The position numbers and the translations under genes were made by a program. A model generated the notes under the pieces. That model was not told where the DNA came from. It did no database searches and was given only the letters and a program-made list of their open reading frames with translations. Shown here piece by piece: positions 18,406 to 27,404 of a stretch of DNA of 59,076 nucleotides; position 1 is the first letter of the stretch; each line of letters begins with the position of its first letter. This DNA is from Metabacillus rhizolycopersici (lineage in GTDB: Bacteria; Bacillota; Bacilli; Bacillales; Bacillaceae). The DNA lies in contig NZ_JAIQUM010000029.1 in assembly GCF_020075705.1 (NCBI RefSeq), forward strand, positions 1 to 59,076, given 5' to 3'.

Positions 18406-20675
18406 AAGTAATCGTGAAAGGAAAGGTGCAGGGAGTTGGTTTTCGCCCATTTATCTACCATCTTTCAAAAAAATATCATCTCAATGGAACGGTCCAAAAT
18501 AACCTAAATGGTGTCACCATTATGGTTGAAGGACAAGAAGGAAATTTAGAGAAAATGTTGGACGAAATCAAAAGGTATCCGCCTAAATTGGCGAAAATTA
18601 ATGAGATAAACATTCATCAAATTCCACTCGCCCATTATAAAGAATTTACGATTATTCCCAGTCGAAAAAACGGAAGGTCTATTCCCTGGATACCTGCGGA
18701 TGCGGCGATTTGTGAGAAATGTTTGGAAGAAATGAACGACCCATATAATCGACGTTTTCACTATCCATTTATTAATTGCACTCAATGCGGACCGCGCTAT
18801 ACGATTATCAATCGTCTTCCATATGATCGTTCAAATACGACAATGAAGGAATTTCCTATGTGCCATGATTGTGAAGTGGAGTATGAAGATCCATCGAATC
18901 GGCGGCACCATGCTCAGCCTATTTGTTGTTCAGATTGTGGACCAACCGTTACGCTTTATAACCAAGGTGGGAAATCATTGGCTGAAAATCAATCAGCCAT
19001 CACGCAAACGGTTGATCTGATCAAACAAGGAAAAATTGTTGCAATTAAAGGAATAGGTGGCTTCCATTTAGCTTGTGATGCTTATCAAGAGAAGGTAGTT
19101 GACCAATTAAGACTTAGAAAGAAACGACCACAGAAACCGTTGGCGATCATGGTTAAATCTTTAGAGGTGGCAAGAAATCTTTGTTATATTTCCAGCCAAG
19201 AAGAAGATCTCCTGACGAGCCCCGAAATGCCGATTGTTATTTTAAAAAGAAAAAGAGAGGGAGTATTACCACCAAATATTTCTCAAAGTTTATCGACTAT
19301 TGGGGTGATGCTGCCTTATACTCCCCTACATCATCTTTTATTTGAGCATCATCAATTGGAATGTATCGTGATGACGAGTGCTAATCCTTCTGGTCTGCCC
19401 ATTTTATATAAAGATGCTCATTTAGAACATTTACAAAACATATGTGATTATATATTAACTCATAACCGTAAAATCGATTTTCCAATTGATGATTCTGTTG
19501 TTCAATGTGATGGTGAAAATATCCAATTTGTACGCCGTGCTAGGGGATTTGTTCCAGATCCACTCAAAACAACATCCAATGTGGATCATATTATTGCATT
19601 AGGAGGAAACCAAAAAAATACATTTGCAGTTGGAAAACAGAATAACATTGTTATGAGTCCTCATATAGGTGATTTAGAAAACGAAGAAATGATTGCCTCC
19701 TTTGAAGAGAAACTCCATCATTATAAAGAATTTCTAGGGGTTAAAGAAGTGAATGTGGCTGTCGACAAGCACCCACTATACGCATCCACTTCTATTGCAA
19801 AAAAACTCAATTGTAAAACCATATCCATTCAACACCACCATGCACACCATGTATCTTGTATGGAAGATAACGGTCTTAACGAACCTTGTTTAGGTATTAT
19901 ATTAGATGGTACAGGATATGGAGAATACGGAAATATTTGGGGGTTTGAATTTCTATATGGAGATGCAAAATCTTTTGAACGACTGGCTCACCTGAAATCC
20001 ACTCCTCTTCCAGGTGGAGAAAAAGCCGTGAAAGAACCGTGGAGAAATGCAGTTGGTATGCTGCTTTATTACTGGCCGCAAGAGGGAAAAGAATTATGTA
20101 TGAAACTTTTTCCTGAGAGATTAAAAGAAATAAACATTATGGAACAAATGATAGTCCATCAGATGAATACGCCTATGGCTGGAACATGTGGCCGCTTATT
20201 TGATGCCATTAGTGCCATTCTCGGTATTTGTTCGATTTCAACGTATGAAGGAGAGGCAGCGATCAAATTATCTGATTATATGAATAGAACCGAACTCGAA
20301 AGTACAGGGGAGATGTATTCATATCATTTAATAACACACACTCCAAACCAAATTCAACTTGACTTATCTCCTATGATTTATCAAATCATTCAAGACAAAT
20401 TTCAACAACAATCCATTACTACAATCATACAGAAATTTCATAACACATTGATGTCTTGCTGTGTACAAATGGTTTTAAAAGTTGTGAAAAACAGACCTGA
20501 TCTAAATAGAACGGTTGTACTGTCAGGAGGATCCTTCCAAAATGTTTTTCTTGCCAGAGAGATTCAAAAAGGTCTTCAGAAAGAAGGATTTAACGTCTAT
20601 ACACATAAACATGTCCCATGCCACGATGGAGGCTTATCATTAGGACAAATCATCATTGCTGCTCATCAGTTGTAA
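18390..20675 (+). CDS. hypF: carbamoyltransferase HypF
   Basis: Makes the thiocarboxamide on HypE Cys from carbamoyl phosphate, the source of the CN ligands. The 761-aa protein has, in order, an acylphosphatase domain (GKVQGVGFRPFIYHL, 10-24), two CxxC zinc modules around 105-190, a YrdC-like domain (IKGIGGFHLACDA; KRPQKPLA) and a Kae1-like domain with HHHAHHVSCM and DGTGYGEYG. The ATG at 18390 gives the family N-terminus and overlaps hypB by 16 bases. Confidence 0.96.
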   Translation: MYKAIKVIVKGKVQGVGFRPFIYHLSKKYHLNGTVQNNLNGVTIMVEGQEGNLEKMLDEIKRYPPKLAKINEINIHQIPLAHYKEFTIIPSRKNGRSIPWIPADAAICEKCLEEMNDPYNRRFHYPFINCTQCGPRYTIINRLPYDRSNTTMKEFPMCHDCEVEYEDPSNRRHHAQPICCSDCGPTVTLYNQGGKSLAENQSAITQTVDLIKQGKIVAIKGIGGFHLACDAYQEKVVDQLRLRKKRPQKPLAIMVKSLEVARNLCYISSQEEDLLTSPEMPIVILKRKREGVLPPNISQSLSTIGVMLPYTPLHHLLFEHHQLECIVMTSANPSGLPILYKDAHLEHLQNICDYILTHNRKIDFPIDDSVVQCDGENIQFVRRARGFVPDPLKTTSNVDHIIALGGNQKNTFAVGKQNNIVMSPHIGDLENEEMIASFEEKLHHYKEFLGVKEVNVAVDKHPLYASTSIAKKLNCKTISIQHHHAHHVSCMEDNGLNEPCLGIILDGTGYGEYGNIWGFEFLYGDAKSFERLAHLKSTPLPGGEKAVKEPWRNAVGMLLYYWPQEGKELCMKLFPERLKEINIMEQMIVHQMNTPMAGTCGRLFDAISAILGICSISTYEGEAAIKLSDYMNRTELESTGEMYSYHLITHTPNQIQLDLSPMIYQIIQDKFQQQSITTIIQKFHNTLMSCCVQMVLKVVKNRPDLNRTVVLSGGSFQNVFLAREIQKGLQKEGFNVYTHKHVPCHDGGLSLGQIIIAAHQL

Positions 20676-20708
20676 GATGACAAAAGAAAATGAAGGTGGT
20701 GAATTCAA

Positions 20709-20960
20709 TTGTGCTTAGGAGTACCCGCTAAAGTCATTGAAATAGAAGAGCAAAGAGCTCTAGTAGATGTGATGGGTTCGAGGATGTATGTAGGGATCTT
20801 TTTTGTTCCAGAGGTTAGGATAGATGATTATGTTTTACTCCATGCTGGGCAGGCCATGACCATAGTGGATGAGGAATTTGCCAAGGAAAGTATAGAAGAA
20901 TGGAGGAATGTGTTAGATGGTAAACATGGAACTTTTTTCGGAACCGACCTTAACTCGTGA
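20709..20960 (+). CDS. hypC: hydrogenase maturation chaperone HypC
   Basis: Carries the Fe(CN)2CO unit with HypD to the large subunit. The 83-aa protein begins MCLGVPAKVIEIE; Cys2, the essential ligand, follows a TTG start. The ribosome site is GAAGGTGGTGAATT. It overlaps the start of hypD by 44 bases. Confidence 0.94.
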   Translation: MCLGVPAKVIEIEEQRALVDVMGSRMYVGIFFVPEVRIDDYVLLHAGQAMTIVDEEFAKESIEEWRNVLDGKHGTFFGTDLNS

Positions 20961-22023
20961 GTCAGTAGAGGCTGTTATCGATTTAGCGAAGAAATTTAAA
21001 AAAGAAAAAGGTAGAATCCCGGTATTTATGGAGGTATGTGGTTCACATACGATGGCCTTAGCCAAAACAGGAATAAAAACTAGATTGAAAGATTATGTAC
21101 ACCTTATTGCTGGGCCGGGATGTCCTGTATGTGTCACAGATCAAAAGTCGATCGATGCGATGATTCAATTATCAGAAGAGTCTAACACGATTCTTTGTAC
21201 ATTTGGCGATATGATGCGTGTTCCTGGTTCTAAATTTACCCTAATGAAAGCGAAAACAGATGGAAAGGATATCAGAGTCGTTTACTCTCCGTTAGATAGT
21301 GTGAAAATAGCAGAAGAAAATCCAGATAAGGAAGTCATTTTTTTAGGAATTGGATTTGAAACAACGATTCCAATTCTCGCTCTTGCTGTTAGAGAGGCAA
21401 CAAGAAAGGAGTTAAAGAATTATTCGATATGGATGACAACAAAATTGGTGGAACCTGTTTTAAGAGTCCTTCTTAGTTCAGGAGATGTAAAACTTGATGG
21501 ATTTCTTTTACCTGGTCAGGTTTCCATTGTTATAGGAAAACAGAGCTACCGTTATTTAGCGGAAGAATTTGATATTTCGGGGGTCATTACTGGTTTTGAA
21601 CCCGTTCAATTGCTCAGTGGGATTTATAAGCTGCTACATCTTCAGCTGGAAAAAAAGGTTAAGATCCTTAATGATTATACATATGTTGTAAGTGATGAAG
21701 GAAACGTAGTTGCTCAAAACTTAATAGAAGAATATTTAGAAACTCATGACGAGGCATGGAGGGGGATAGGTACCATCCCAAAAAGTGGATTAGTGCTTAA
21801 AGAACAATACGCGCTATACGATGCGAAAAAGAAGTTTAAAATTTCGATAGGGGAACCGAGAGTAACAAAATGCCGCTGTGGTGAAATCATTCGAGGATTA
21901 ATTACACCAGAGGAGTGTGTGCTGTTCAATAAAGGTTGTACTCCCACTCACCCTATTGGTCCTTGTATGGTATCAACAGAAGGAACCTGTTCGGCACATT
22001 ATCAATTCATGAGGGAGGAGTAA
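20917..22023 (+). CDS. hypD: hydrogenase maturation protein HypD
   Basis: Iron-sulfur scaffold where the Fe(CN)2CO group is built. The 368-aa protein has FMEVCGSHT (Cys about 43), GPGCPVCVT (about 67-74), FGDMMRVPGS and a C-terminal Cys-rich 4Fe-4S part (KCRCGEI, CVLFNKGCTPTHPIGPCMVS). ATG 20917 lies within hypC after GTGTTAGATG; an ATG three codons later is also possible. Confidence 0.95.
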   Translation: MVNMELFSEPTLTRESVEAVIDLAKKFKKEKGRIPVFMEVCGSHTMALAKTGIKTRLKDYVHLIAGPGCPVCVTDQKSIDAMIQLSEESNTILCTFGDMMRVPGSKFTLMKAKTDGKDIRVVYSPLDSVKIAEENPDKEVIFLGIGFETTIPILALAVREATRKELKNYSIWMTTKLVEPVLRVLLSSGDVKLDGFLLPGQVSIVIGKQSYRYLAEEFDISGVITGFEPVQLLSGIYKLLHLQLEKKVKILNDYTYVVSDEGNVVAQNLIEEYLETHDEAWRGIGTIPKSGLVLKEQYALYDAKKKFKISIGEPRVTKCRCGEIIRGLITPEECVLFNKGCTPTHPIGPCMVSTEGTCSAHYQFMREE

Positions 22024-22028
22024 CCTTG

Positions 22029-23036
22029 ATGCAGCGAATAAGTCTAGCGCATGGAGAAGGTGGAGAATTAACACACCAACTCATACAAGATATCTTCATT
22101 CAATCATTTGGACATTCAGAGCAAACACAGTTTGATTCTGCCATTCTTACTATTCCTTCACAAACCATCGCTGTAACAACAGATAGCTTCGTAGTAAAAC
22201 CTATTTTCTTTCCAGGTGGAAATATAGGGAAGCTGGCGATAACAGGAACAGTGAACGATTTAGCTGTAAGTGGTGCTATTCCTCACGTGATAACTGCTGG
22301 ATTTATTATCGAAGAAGGGTTCCCAATAAAAAGTCTAAAAGAGATTGTCAACACTATGGCAGGGGAAGCAGAAAGAGCCGGGGTGAACATTATTGCCGGA
22401 GATACAAAAGTAGTCGAAAAGGGGAGTGTGGATGGCCTATTTATTAATACGACAGGGATCGGTGTGATGCAAGAACAGCATCGATTGAAACCTGAAATGG
22501 TTCAAGAAGGAGATTCCGTAATCATTAGCGGTACAATAGGGGATCATGGGGTCGCTATCCTGAGTGCACGCCAGGAGCTTGGGTTGCTCACAGATGTTAG
22601 GAGTGATTGTGCATTATTAAACCACCTGATTCATGAACTCTTGGAGGAAATCAAAGGAATTCGGATCATGCGGGATCCGACAAGGGGGGGATTAGCCACA
22701 ACACTAGTAGAACTATGTGAAGACTTTCATTTTACAATTGAAATAGATGAAGCTTCTATTCCAGCACGTAGGGATGTTCAAGGTGTATGTGATATTTTAG
22801 GTTATGATCCTCTTTATCTAGCAAATGAAGGGAAAGTAGTTATCATCGTTGATTCAAATGATAAACAAAAGGCACTTGATATCTTGAAGAATCATGAGAT
22901 GGGAAAGGATGCAAGTGTGATTGGTCAAATTACATCCTGTCATGTTCAATCAGGGAAACTACTTTTAAAAACAGCTGTTGGTACAACAAGAAGACTTAAT
23001 CGCCTATCTGGTCAGCTTTTGCCTAGAATTTGTTAA
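22029..23036 (+). CDS. hypE: hydrogenase maturation protein HypE
   Basis: Dehydrates the HypF-made thiocarboxamide on its last Cys to thiocyanate. The 335-aa AIR-synthase-like protein starts MQRISLAHGEGGELT and ends LPRIC, the invariant C-terminal motif with the acceptor Cys. ATG 22029 follows GGGAGGAGTAACCTTG; longer frames upstream are not family sequence. It completes hypABFCDE. Confidence 0.96.
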   Translation: MQRISLAHGEGGELTHQLIQDIFIQSFGHSEQTQFDSAILTIPSQTIAVTTDSFVVKPIFFPGGNIGKLAITGTVNDLAVSGAIPHVITAGFIIEEGFPIKSLKEIVNTMAGEAERAGVNIIAGDTKVVEKGSVDGLFINTTGIGVMQEQHRLKPEMVQEGDSVIISGTIGDHGVAILSARQELGLLTDVRSDCALLNHLIHELLEEIKGIRIMRDPTRGGLATTLVELCEDFHFTIEIDEASIPARRDVQGVCDILGYDPLYLANEGKVVIIVDSNDKQKALDILKNHEMGKDASVIGQITSCHVQSGKLLLKTAVGTTRRLNRLSGQLLPRIC

Positions 23037-23091
23037 TCATTTTGATATGTAAGCATAGGATAGGGGGAAACGGCCTAAAGGGGAGAACATC

Positions 23092-23595
23092 ATGCAAAAC
23101 ATCGAAATGATTAGAATGCAAATAAATTATCTTGTTACACAAGCACATCATGATATTTTTACACTTTCTACATTGAGTGACACATCCTTGAAGCAACAAA
23201 TTCTTCAACGATTATGGGATTCACTATCGACCATTCATTTTCTTAGTGAATGGTTGGCAAATCAAGCCATAACAAGTTATCATGCTTTACCCCCACAAAC
23301 GGCTGTTGCTGGTTCTTCAGGGACTTTCAATCAGTTGCAGATTCCGCCCATTACTCAGCCTAACCAACGAACGTTTACTATTAGAGAATTAGCAACCTTT
23401 GATGGGAAAAATGGAAGGCCTGCCTATGTTGCCGTAAATGGCATTGTCTATGATGTGACTAACAACCGGGCCTGGGCTGCGGCTACTCACTTTGGCTTAA
23501 CAGCAGGAAAAGATTACACACAGGAATTTGCTTCTTGTCATGCTGGGCAACAATCAATCTTAGCTACACTACCCGTTGTAGGGAGGTTGGTTTAA
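23092..23595 (+). CDS. cytochrome b5-like heme-binding protein of the hydrogenase locus
   Basis: A 167-aa soluble protein. Residues 1-80 are helical with no signal or membrane segment. Residues 93-166 match the small bacterial cytochrome b5-like family: FTIRELATFDGKNGRPAYVAVNGIVYDVTN, then W128, H133 (HFGLTAG) and H150 (CHAG), the two expected heme ligands. SD is AAAGGGGAG. The stop codon overlaps the small-subunit start (TAATG), so the two are translationally coupled. I infer an electron-transfer partner for the hydrogenase. Alternatives are a sterol-like ligand binder or an assembly factor. No b-type membrane cytochrome or NAD-reducing subunit is encoded nearby. Confidence 0.75.
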   Translation: MQNIEMIRMQINYLVTQAHHDIFTLSTLSDTSLKQQILQRLWDSLSTIHFLSEWLANQAITSYHALPPQTAVAGSSGTFNQLQIPPITQPNQRTFTIRELATFDGKNGRPAYVAVNGIVYDVTNNRAWAAATHFGLTAGKDYTQEFASCHAGQQSILATLPVVGRLV

Positions 23596-24500
23596 TGGAA
23601 GGACAAATTTTGCCGCCAGAGTCTTTAACAAATGAAGCCATTGCGGAAAGGTTAACAAGTACGGCACTGGAGAGCCTCAAAAAGGGGATTATCAAGAAAA
23701 AAAACCTCATTTACTTAGAATTAAATGGTTGTTCCGGTAATATCATTTCCTTGTTAAACGGGCAGAATCCCGACTTTGAGTACACGTTAAATTCAATGGT
23801 TGATCTTAAGTTTTGCAATAGTTTAATGGCTGCTGAAGGAGAGCGGGCCATCGAGAAACTAATAAAGGCGATGGACGAAGAGTATATTTTAGCAGTTGAA
23901 GGAGCTGTGGCGTTAAAAAACAATGGTTTATACAATATTATCGGGAGCTGGCAAGGAAAGCCTCTTACAGGCCTTCAAGCAGCTAAGATGCTCGGGGAAA
24001 AGGCTTCACATATTTTAGCAGTGGGGGCTTGTGCCACACATGGCGGGGTGTCAGCAGCAAAACCCAATCCATCCCAATCTGTGGGGCTGCAACAGGTCCT
24101 GCCTGACAAAAACATGATTAAACTTCCCGGATGTCCTGTTCATCCAGACTGGTTTTTAGGGACATTAGCGCATCTTTTATTATATGGGGAGCCGGAAACA
24201 GACAACTTAGACCGGCCTTTAATGTTTTATAGCACGCTTATCCATGACCGTTGTCCAAGAAGGCCGTTTTTTGACCGAGGGATTTTTGCTGAAAAATTAG
24301 GGGATAAAACATGTTTATTTAAGCTCGGATGCCGGGGCCCTGTGACGAGAGTAGATTGTCCAACAAGGCAATGGAATGGTCATGTGAATTGGCCGATAGG
24401 AGATAATACGCCATGCATTGGCTGTGCTCAGTTTGGTTTTCCAGATGCCATGGCGCCGTTCATTAGCTATGACACGACAAGGGTGGTGAAGAATGAGTAA
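23595..24500 (+). CDS. [NiFe]-hydrogenase small subunit, group 2-like
   Basis: Electron-relay subunit, 301 aa, without a Tat signal or C-terminal anchor, so cytosolic. Cluster ligands visible: NGCSGN (C46, with Asn49 where most enzymes have Cys), GAC146ATHGG and GC180PVHP for the proximal cluster; H217, C220, C240 and C246 for the distal [4Fe-4S]; C255, C274 and C277 for the medial [3Fe-4S]-type site. CSGN is shared, from memory, with cyanobacterial HupS-type group 2 enzymes. ATG 23595 sits on the b5 stop codon. The 3' end overlaps the large subunit by 8 bases. Confidence 0.93.
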   Translation: MEGQILPPESLTNEAIAERLTSTALESLKKGIIKKKNLIYLELNGCSGNIISLLNGQNPDFEYTLNSMVDLKFCNSLMAAEGERAIEKLIKAMDEEYILAVEGAVALKNNGLYNIIGSWQGKPLTGLQAAKMLGEKASHILAVGACATHGGVSAAKPNPSQSVGLQQVLPDKNMIKLPGCPVHPDWFLGTLAHLLLYGEPETDNLDRPLMFYSTLIHDRCPRRPFFDRGIFAEKLGDKTCLFKLGCRGPVTRVDCPTRQWNGHVNWPIGDNTPCIGCAQFGFPDAMAPFISYDTTRVVKNE

Positions 24501-25899
24501 GAGAATCGTGATTAATCCGTTGACACGAATTAGCGGTTTTATGGAAATTGATGTGATTATCGACCAGAATCAAGTCGTTGATGTCAAAACAAAAGGAAAT
24601 TTATTTCGAGGTTTTGAGCAAATGTTAGTAGGCAGAAGTCCGTTCGATGCCGTTTATTTTACTCAGCGAATATGCGGCATTTGCTCTGCAGCCCACTCAA
24701 TGGCTTCATCCCGTGCTTTAGAAGATGCTTTAAACATTGAACCAATGGAACAAGGAAAATATTTACGAGACATCATCCATTGTTGTGAGTTTTTACAAAA
24801 TCATATCCGCCATTTTTATCAATATACTGTTCCTGACTTTGTAAAGATTGAACAAAATTCTCTTTTCCAGTCCGACCATGACGATTTTCGATTACCCAAA
24901 AACATTAATGACCGGATTTCACAGCATTACTTTGATTCCCTCAAGTTCAGTCGTCTAGCTCACGAGATGTTAGCCGTTTTAGGCGGTAAAGCTCCCCATA
25001 ATCATGGGGTTTTTATTGGAGGGATAACAACACAGGCAACAGCCGAGAAAGTCGTTCATATCGATTCTATTTTAGGGGAAATTGCCAGATTTATTGATGA
25101 AAAAATGATCCCAGATGTATATGACATTGCGCGCTTCTATGCAGACTATTTTCGCATAGGCGGAGGGTATGGCAACCTTTTAACCTACGGTGCTTTTAAC
25201 CATTATAAGGAGTTAGGCACACTATATGTGGATCCGCTTGTATCCACAATGGAGTCTGTTGAAGCATTTGATGAAAGTAAAATTCAAGAAAAAATAGATT
25301 ACTCCTATTTCAAATCAATAACTAACAGCAATCAACCAAATGAAGAAGTGACAGAGCCGGATATGGACAAAGAAAAAGCCTATTCCTGGGTGAAGGCACC
25401 AAGATATAAGGGTCTCCCTTTTGAGGTCGGACCGTTGGCCAGATTAATATTAAGTGGAGCGTATAACAATGGAATCTCCGCTATGGATCGAACGATTGCC
25501 AGAGCACTAGAAGCAAAGAAAATCACAGAAATTATGAAAATATTACTTCAGCAAATCATTCCAGGAGTAGATGTGCAAAAAAAATATGAACTTCCAGAAT
25601 TGGCATCTGGAAGGGGGTTAGTGGATACAACGAGAGGGGCACTAGGCCATTGGTTAAAGATTCGAGATAAGAAAATCTCCTTCTATCAAATCATTACTCC
25701 TTCCACATGGGATTTTTCAACTAGGGATGATAATGGTTTTAGAGGTACTGCTGAAGAAGCCTTAGTCGGTACACTCATTCAGAATCCAGATAAACCTGCA
25801 GAGATTGGCAGAATTCTTCGTTCCTTTGATCCGTGTATGTCATGTGCGACTCATGTATATAGTCCAGGAAAACAAGTAAAAACCATAAAGGTGTTTTAA
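24493..25899 (+). CDS. [NiFe]-hydrogenase large subunit
   Basis: Catalytic subunit holding the Ni-Fe(CN)2CO site. The 468-aa protein has RICGIC (C61, C64) and DPCMSCATH (C448, C451, H454), which supply the four Cys ligands. The 14 residues after H454 (VYSPGKQVKTIKVF) form the C-terminal peptide that the protease downstream should remove once Ni is in. NPLTRISGFMEI at the N-terminus is typical. It shares an 8-base overlap with the small subunit and a 1-base overlap with the protease gene. Confidence 0.96.
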   Translation: MSKRIVINPLTRISGFMEIDVIIDQNQVVDVKTKGNLFRGFEQMLVGRSPFDAVYFTQRICGICSAAHSMASSRALEDALNIEPMEQGKYLRDIIHCCEFLQNHIRHFYQYTVPDFVKIEQNSLFQSDHDDFRLPKNINDRISQHYFDSLKFSRLAHEMLAVLGGKAPHNHGVFIGGITTQATAEKVVHIDSILGEIARFIDEKMIPDVYDIARFYADYFRIGGGYGNLLTYGAFNHYKELGTLYVDPLVSTMESVEAFDESKIQEKIDYSYFKSITNSNQPNEEVTEPDMDKEKAYSWVKAPRYKGLPFEVGPLARLILSGAYNNGISAMDRTIARALEAKKITEIMKILLQQIIPGVDVQKKYELPELASGRGLVDTTRGALGHWLKIRDKKISFYQIITPSTWDFSTRDDNGFRGTAEEALVGTLIQNPDKPAEIGRILRSFDPCMSCATHVYSPGKQVKTIKVF

Positions 25900-26354
25900 T
25901 GGAAAAAATAATCGTTTTAGGTATTGGCAATCGATTAATGATGGATGATGGAATTGGAATTTATCTAATTGAGCAACTATCCAAGCTGAATCGTACACCT
26001 CATGTATCTTTTTTGATTGGAGAATCAGATATTGATTACTGCATGGATCAAATAATGAAAACTACATTTGTAATCATTGTGGATGCTGTATTTTCAGGAA
26101 ACAAACCAGGAGAGCTTACCGTTTATCCACTTGCCAATTTACATGAATATCAAACTTTAGACATATCAGCGCATAACTTTCACTTGTTTCAATCATTGTA
26201 TCAACAGAAAGAATCAATAAAGGGTTATCTCATAGGAGTGGAGCCTTATGAGATAAGGTTCCATATTGGATTAAGCAAAACTATAAGAGAAAAATGGAAA
26301 ACGATTTTACAAGATGTATCACAGACCATTGATAGGTTGATTGCAAAGAATTGA
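25899..26354 (+). CDS. hydrogenase maturation endopeptidase (HyaD/HybD family)
   Basis: Cleaves the C-terminal tail of the large subunit after Ni insertion. The 151-aa protein has GIGNRLMMDDGIG (residues 8-20, Asp ligand), VDAVFSGNKPGEL (about 62-74) and SAHNFHLF (His about 92), the three metal-contact regions of the M52 peptidase family. The start codon overlaps the large-subunit stop (TAATG). Last gene of the hydrogenase run. Confidence 0.93.
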   Translation: MEKIIVLGIGNRLMMDDGIGIYLIEQLSKLNRTPHVSFLIGESDIDYCMDQIMKTTFVIIVDAVFSGNKPGELTVYPLANLHEYQTLDISAHNFHLFQSLYQQKESIKGYLIGVEPYEIRFHIGLSKTIREKWKTILQDVSQTIDRLIAKN

Positions 26355-26459
26355 GTGTGTTATATAGATCTTCAGATTATAAGTTAATATAAATAGAAGA
26401 ACATTCCCTAAGCATAGGCATATGATGTTTTTGTATATCTGTGAAGGGAATGAAAAAAA

Positions 26460-27359
26460 ATGGACAATGTCCCTAGTATGTATCCATATCCATATCAAAA
26501 TCAATATCAATATCATTATTATGTTAATGCACCAATGCATAACTATGAAAGACAGCCTGTTTACAGTAATATTCCTAATGGTACTAACCAATATGGTTTT
26601 AAAGATTATGGACCAGAACCATTTGTAGTTAATATCAATGAGGCTACGAAGCAAAACAAAACCTATCGTACCGCTTTATGGACAGGGAATCGTTTGCAAG
26701 TTACTTTAATGAGTCTCAATGTTGGCGAAGATATCGGTTTGGAAATGCATCCTGACGTTGATCAATTCTTACGTATTGAACAAGGACAGGGGATTGTTCA
26801 AATGGGCAAGAGTAAAGATAATTTTGACTTTGAAAGAAATGTCTATGACGATTTTGCAATAATGATACCTGCTGGAACATGGCATAATCTAACCAATACA
26901 GGTAATATTCCTCTCAAACTTTACTCGATATATGCTCCTCCTAACCATCCATTTGGTACTGTTCATGTTACCAAATCAGATGCAGTAGCTACGGAAGAAG
27001 CCTACGGTCATCGCAATGACAAAAATATAATTACAAAAAATTCAAATATGTTTAGACCAAAAAATATTAATACAACTAATTCAAACACCTCTAAAACTAG
27101 CTTTTCTAAAGAGGAAGCAGCTGCAATAGCTTTACTTTTAGGCATTGATTTTACCAAGAGTAAATTTGATTTAAATGAGTTTTGGATGGGAGTAAATACT
27201 GAACTTGAACATGGAAGAAAATACAATCAGACAAATGTTACTGCGGATGAACCTATCACTACTGGAAAAATTGCATTGGCTCATCTCAATGAATTTCCTG
27301 ATTATTATAAAAGGTTGAAAGTGCTTGAGGAAGAAGCAAAAGCGTATTGGAACAAATAA
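26460..27359 (+). CDS. cupin protein with DUF5661-like C-terminus
   Basis: 299 aa. Residues 1-45 are rich in Tyr, Pro, Gln and Asn (PYPYQNQYQYHYY). Residues 55-175 form a cupin: EMHPDVDQFLRIEQGQG and PAGTWHNLTNTG carry the metal-binding His/Glu/His. The last about 85 residues (FSKEEAAAIALLLGIDF...) resemble the DUF5661 helical domain. The Tyr/Pro-rich start is like that of spore-coat proteins, but no spore role is shown. Own ribosome site (GAAGGGAATG). It is 105 bases after the hydrogenase genes and ends in its own terminator; a link to hydrogen metabolism is unproven. Confidence 0.7.
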   Translation: MDNVPSMYPYPYQNQYQYHYYVNAPMHNYERQPVYSNIPNGTNQYGFKDYGPEPFVVNINEATKQNKTYRTALWTGNRLQVTLMSLNVGEDIGLEMHPDVDQFLRIEQGQGIVQMGKSKDNFDFERNVYDDFAIMIPAGTWHNLTNTGNIPLKLYSIYAPPNHPFGTVHVTKSDAVATEEAYGHRNDKNIITKNSNMFRPKNINTTNSNTSKTSFSKEEAAAIALLLGIDFTKSKFDLNEFWMGVNTELEHGRKYNQTNVTADEPITTGKIALAHLNEFPDYYKRLKVLEEEAKAYWNK

Positions 27360-27375
27360 TACACTAGATAAAAAT

Positions 27376-27404
27376 GGTCAACCAGAAATCTGGCTGACCT
27401 TTTA
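27376..27404 (+). terminator. terminator after the cupin gene
   Basis: Stem GGTCAACCAGA/TCTGGCTGACC (one A-C mismatch) with a short loop and a T run, 17 bases after the stop codon. Confidence 0.8.
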
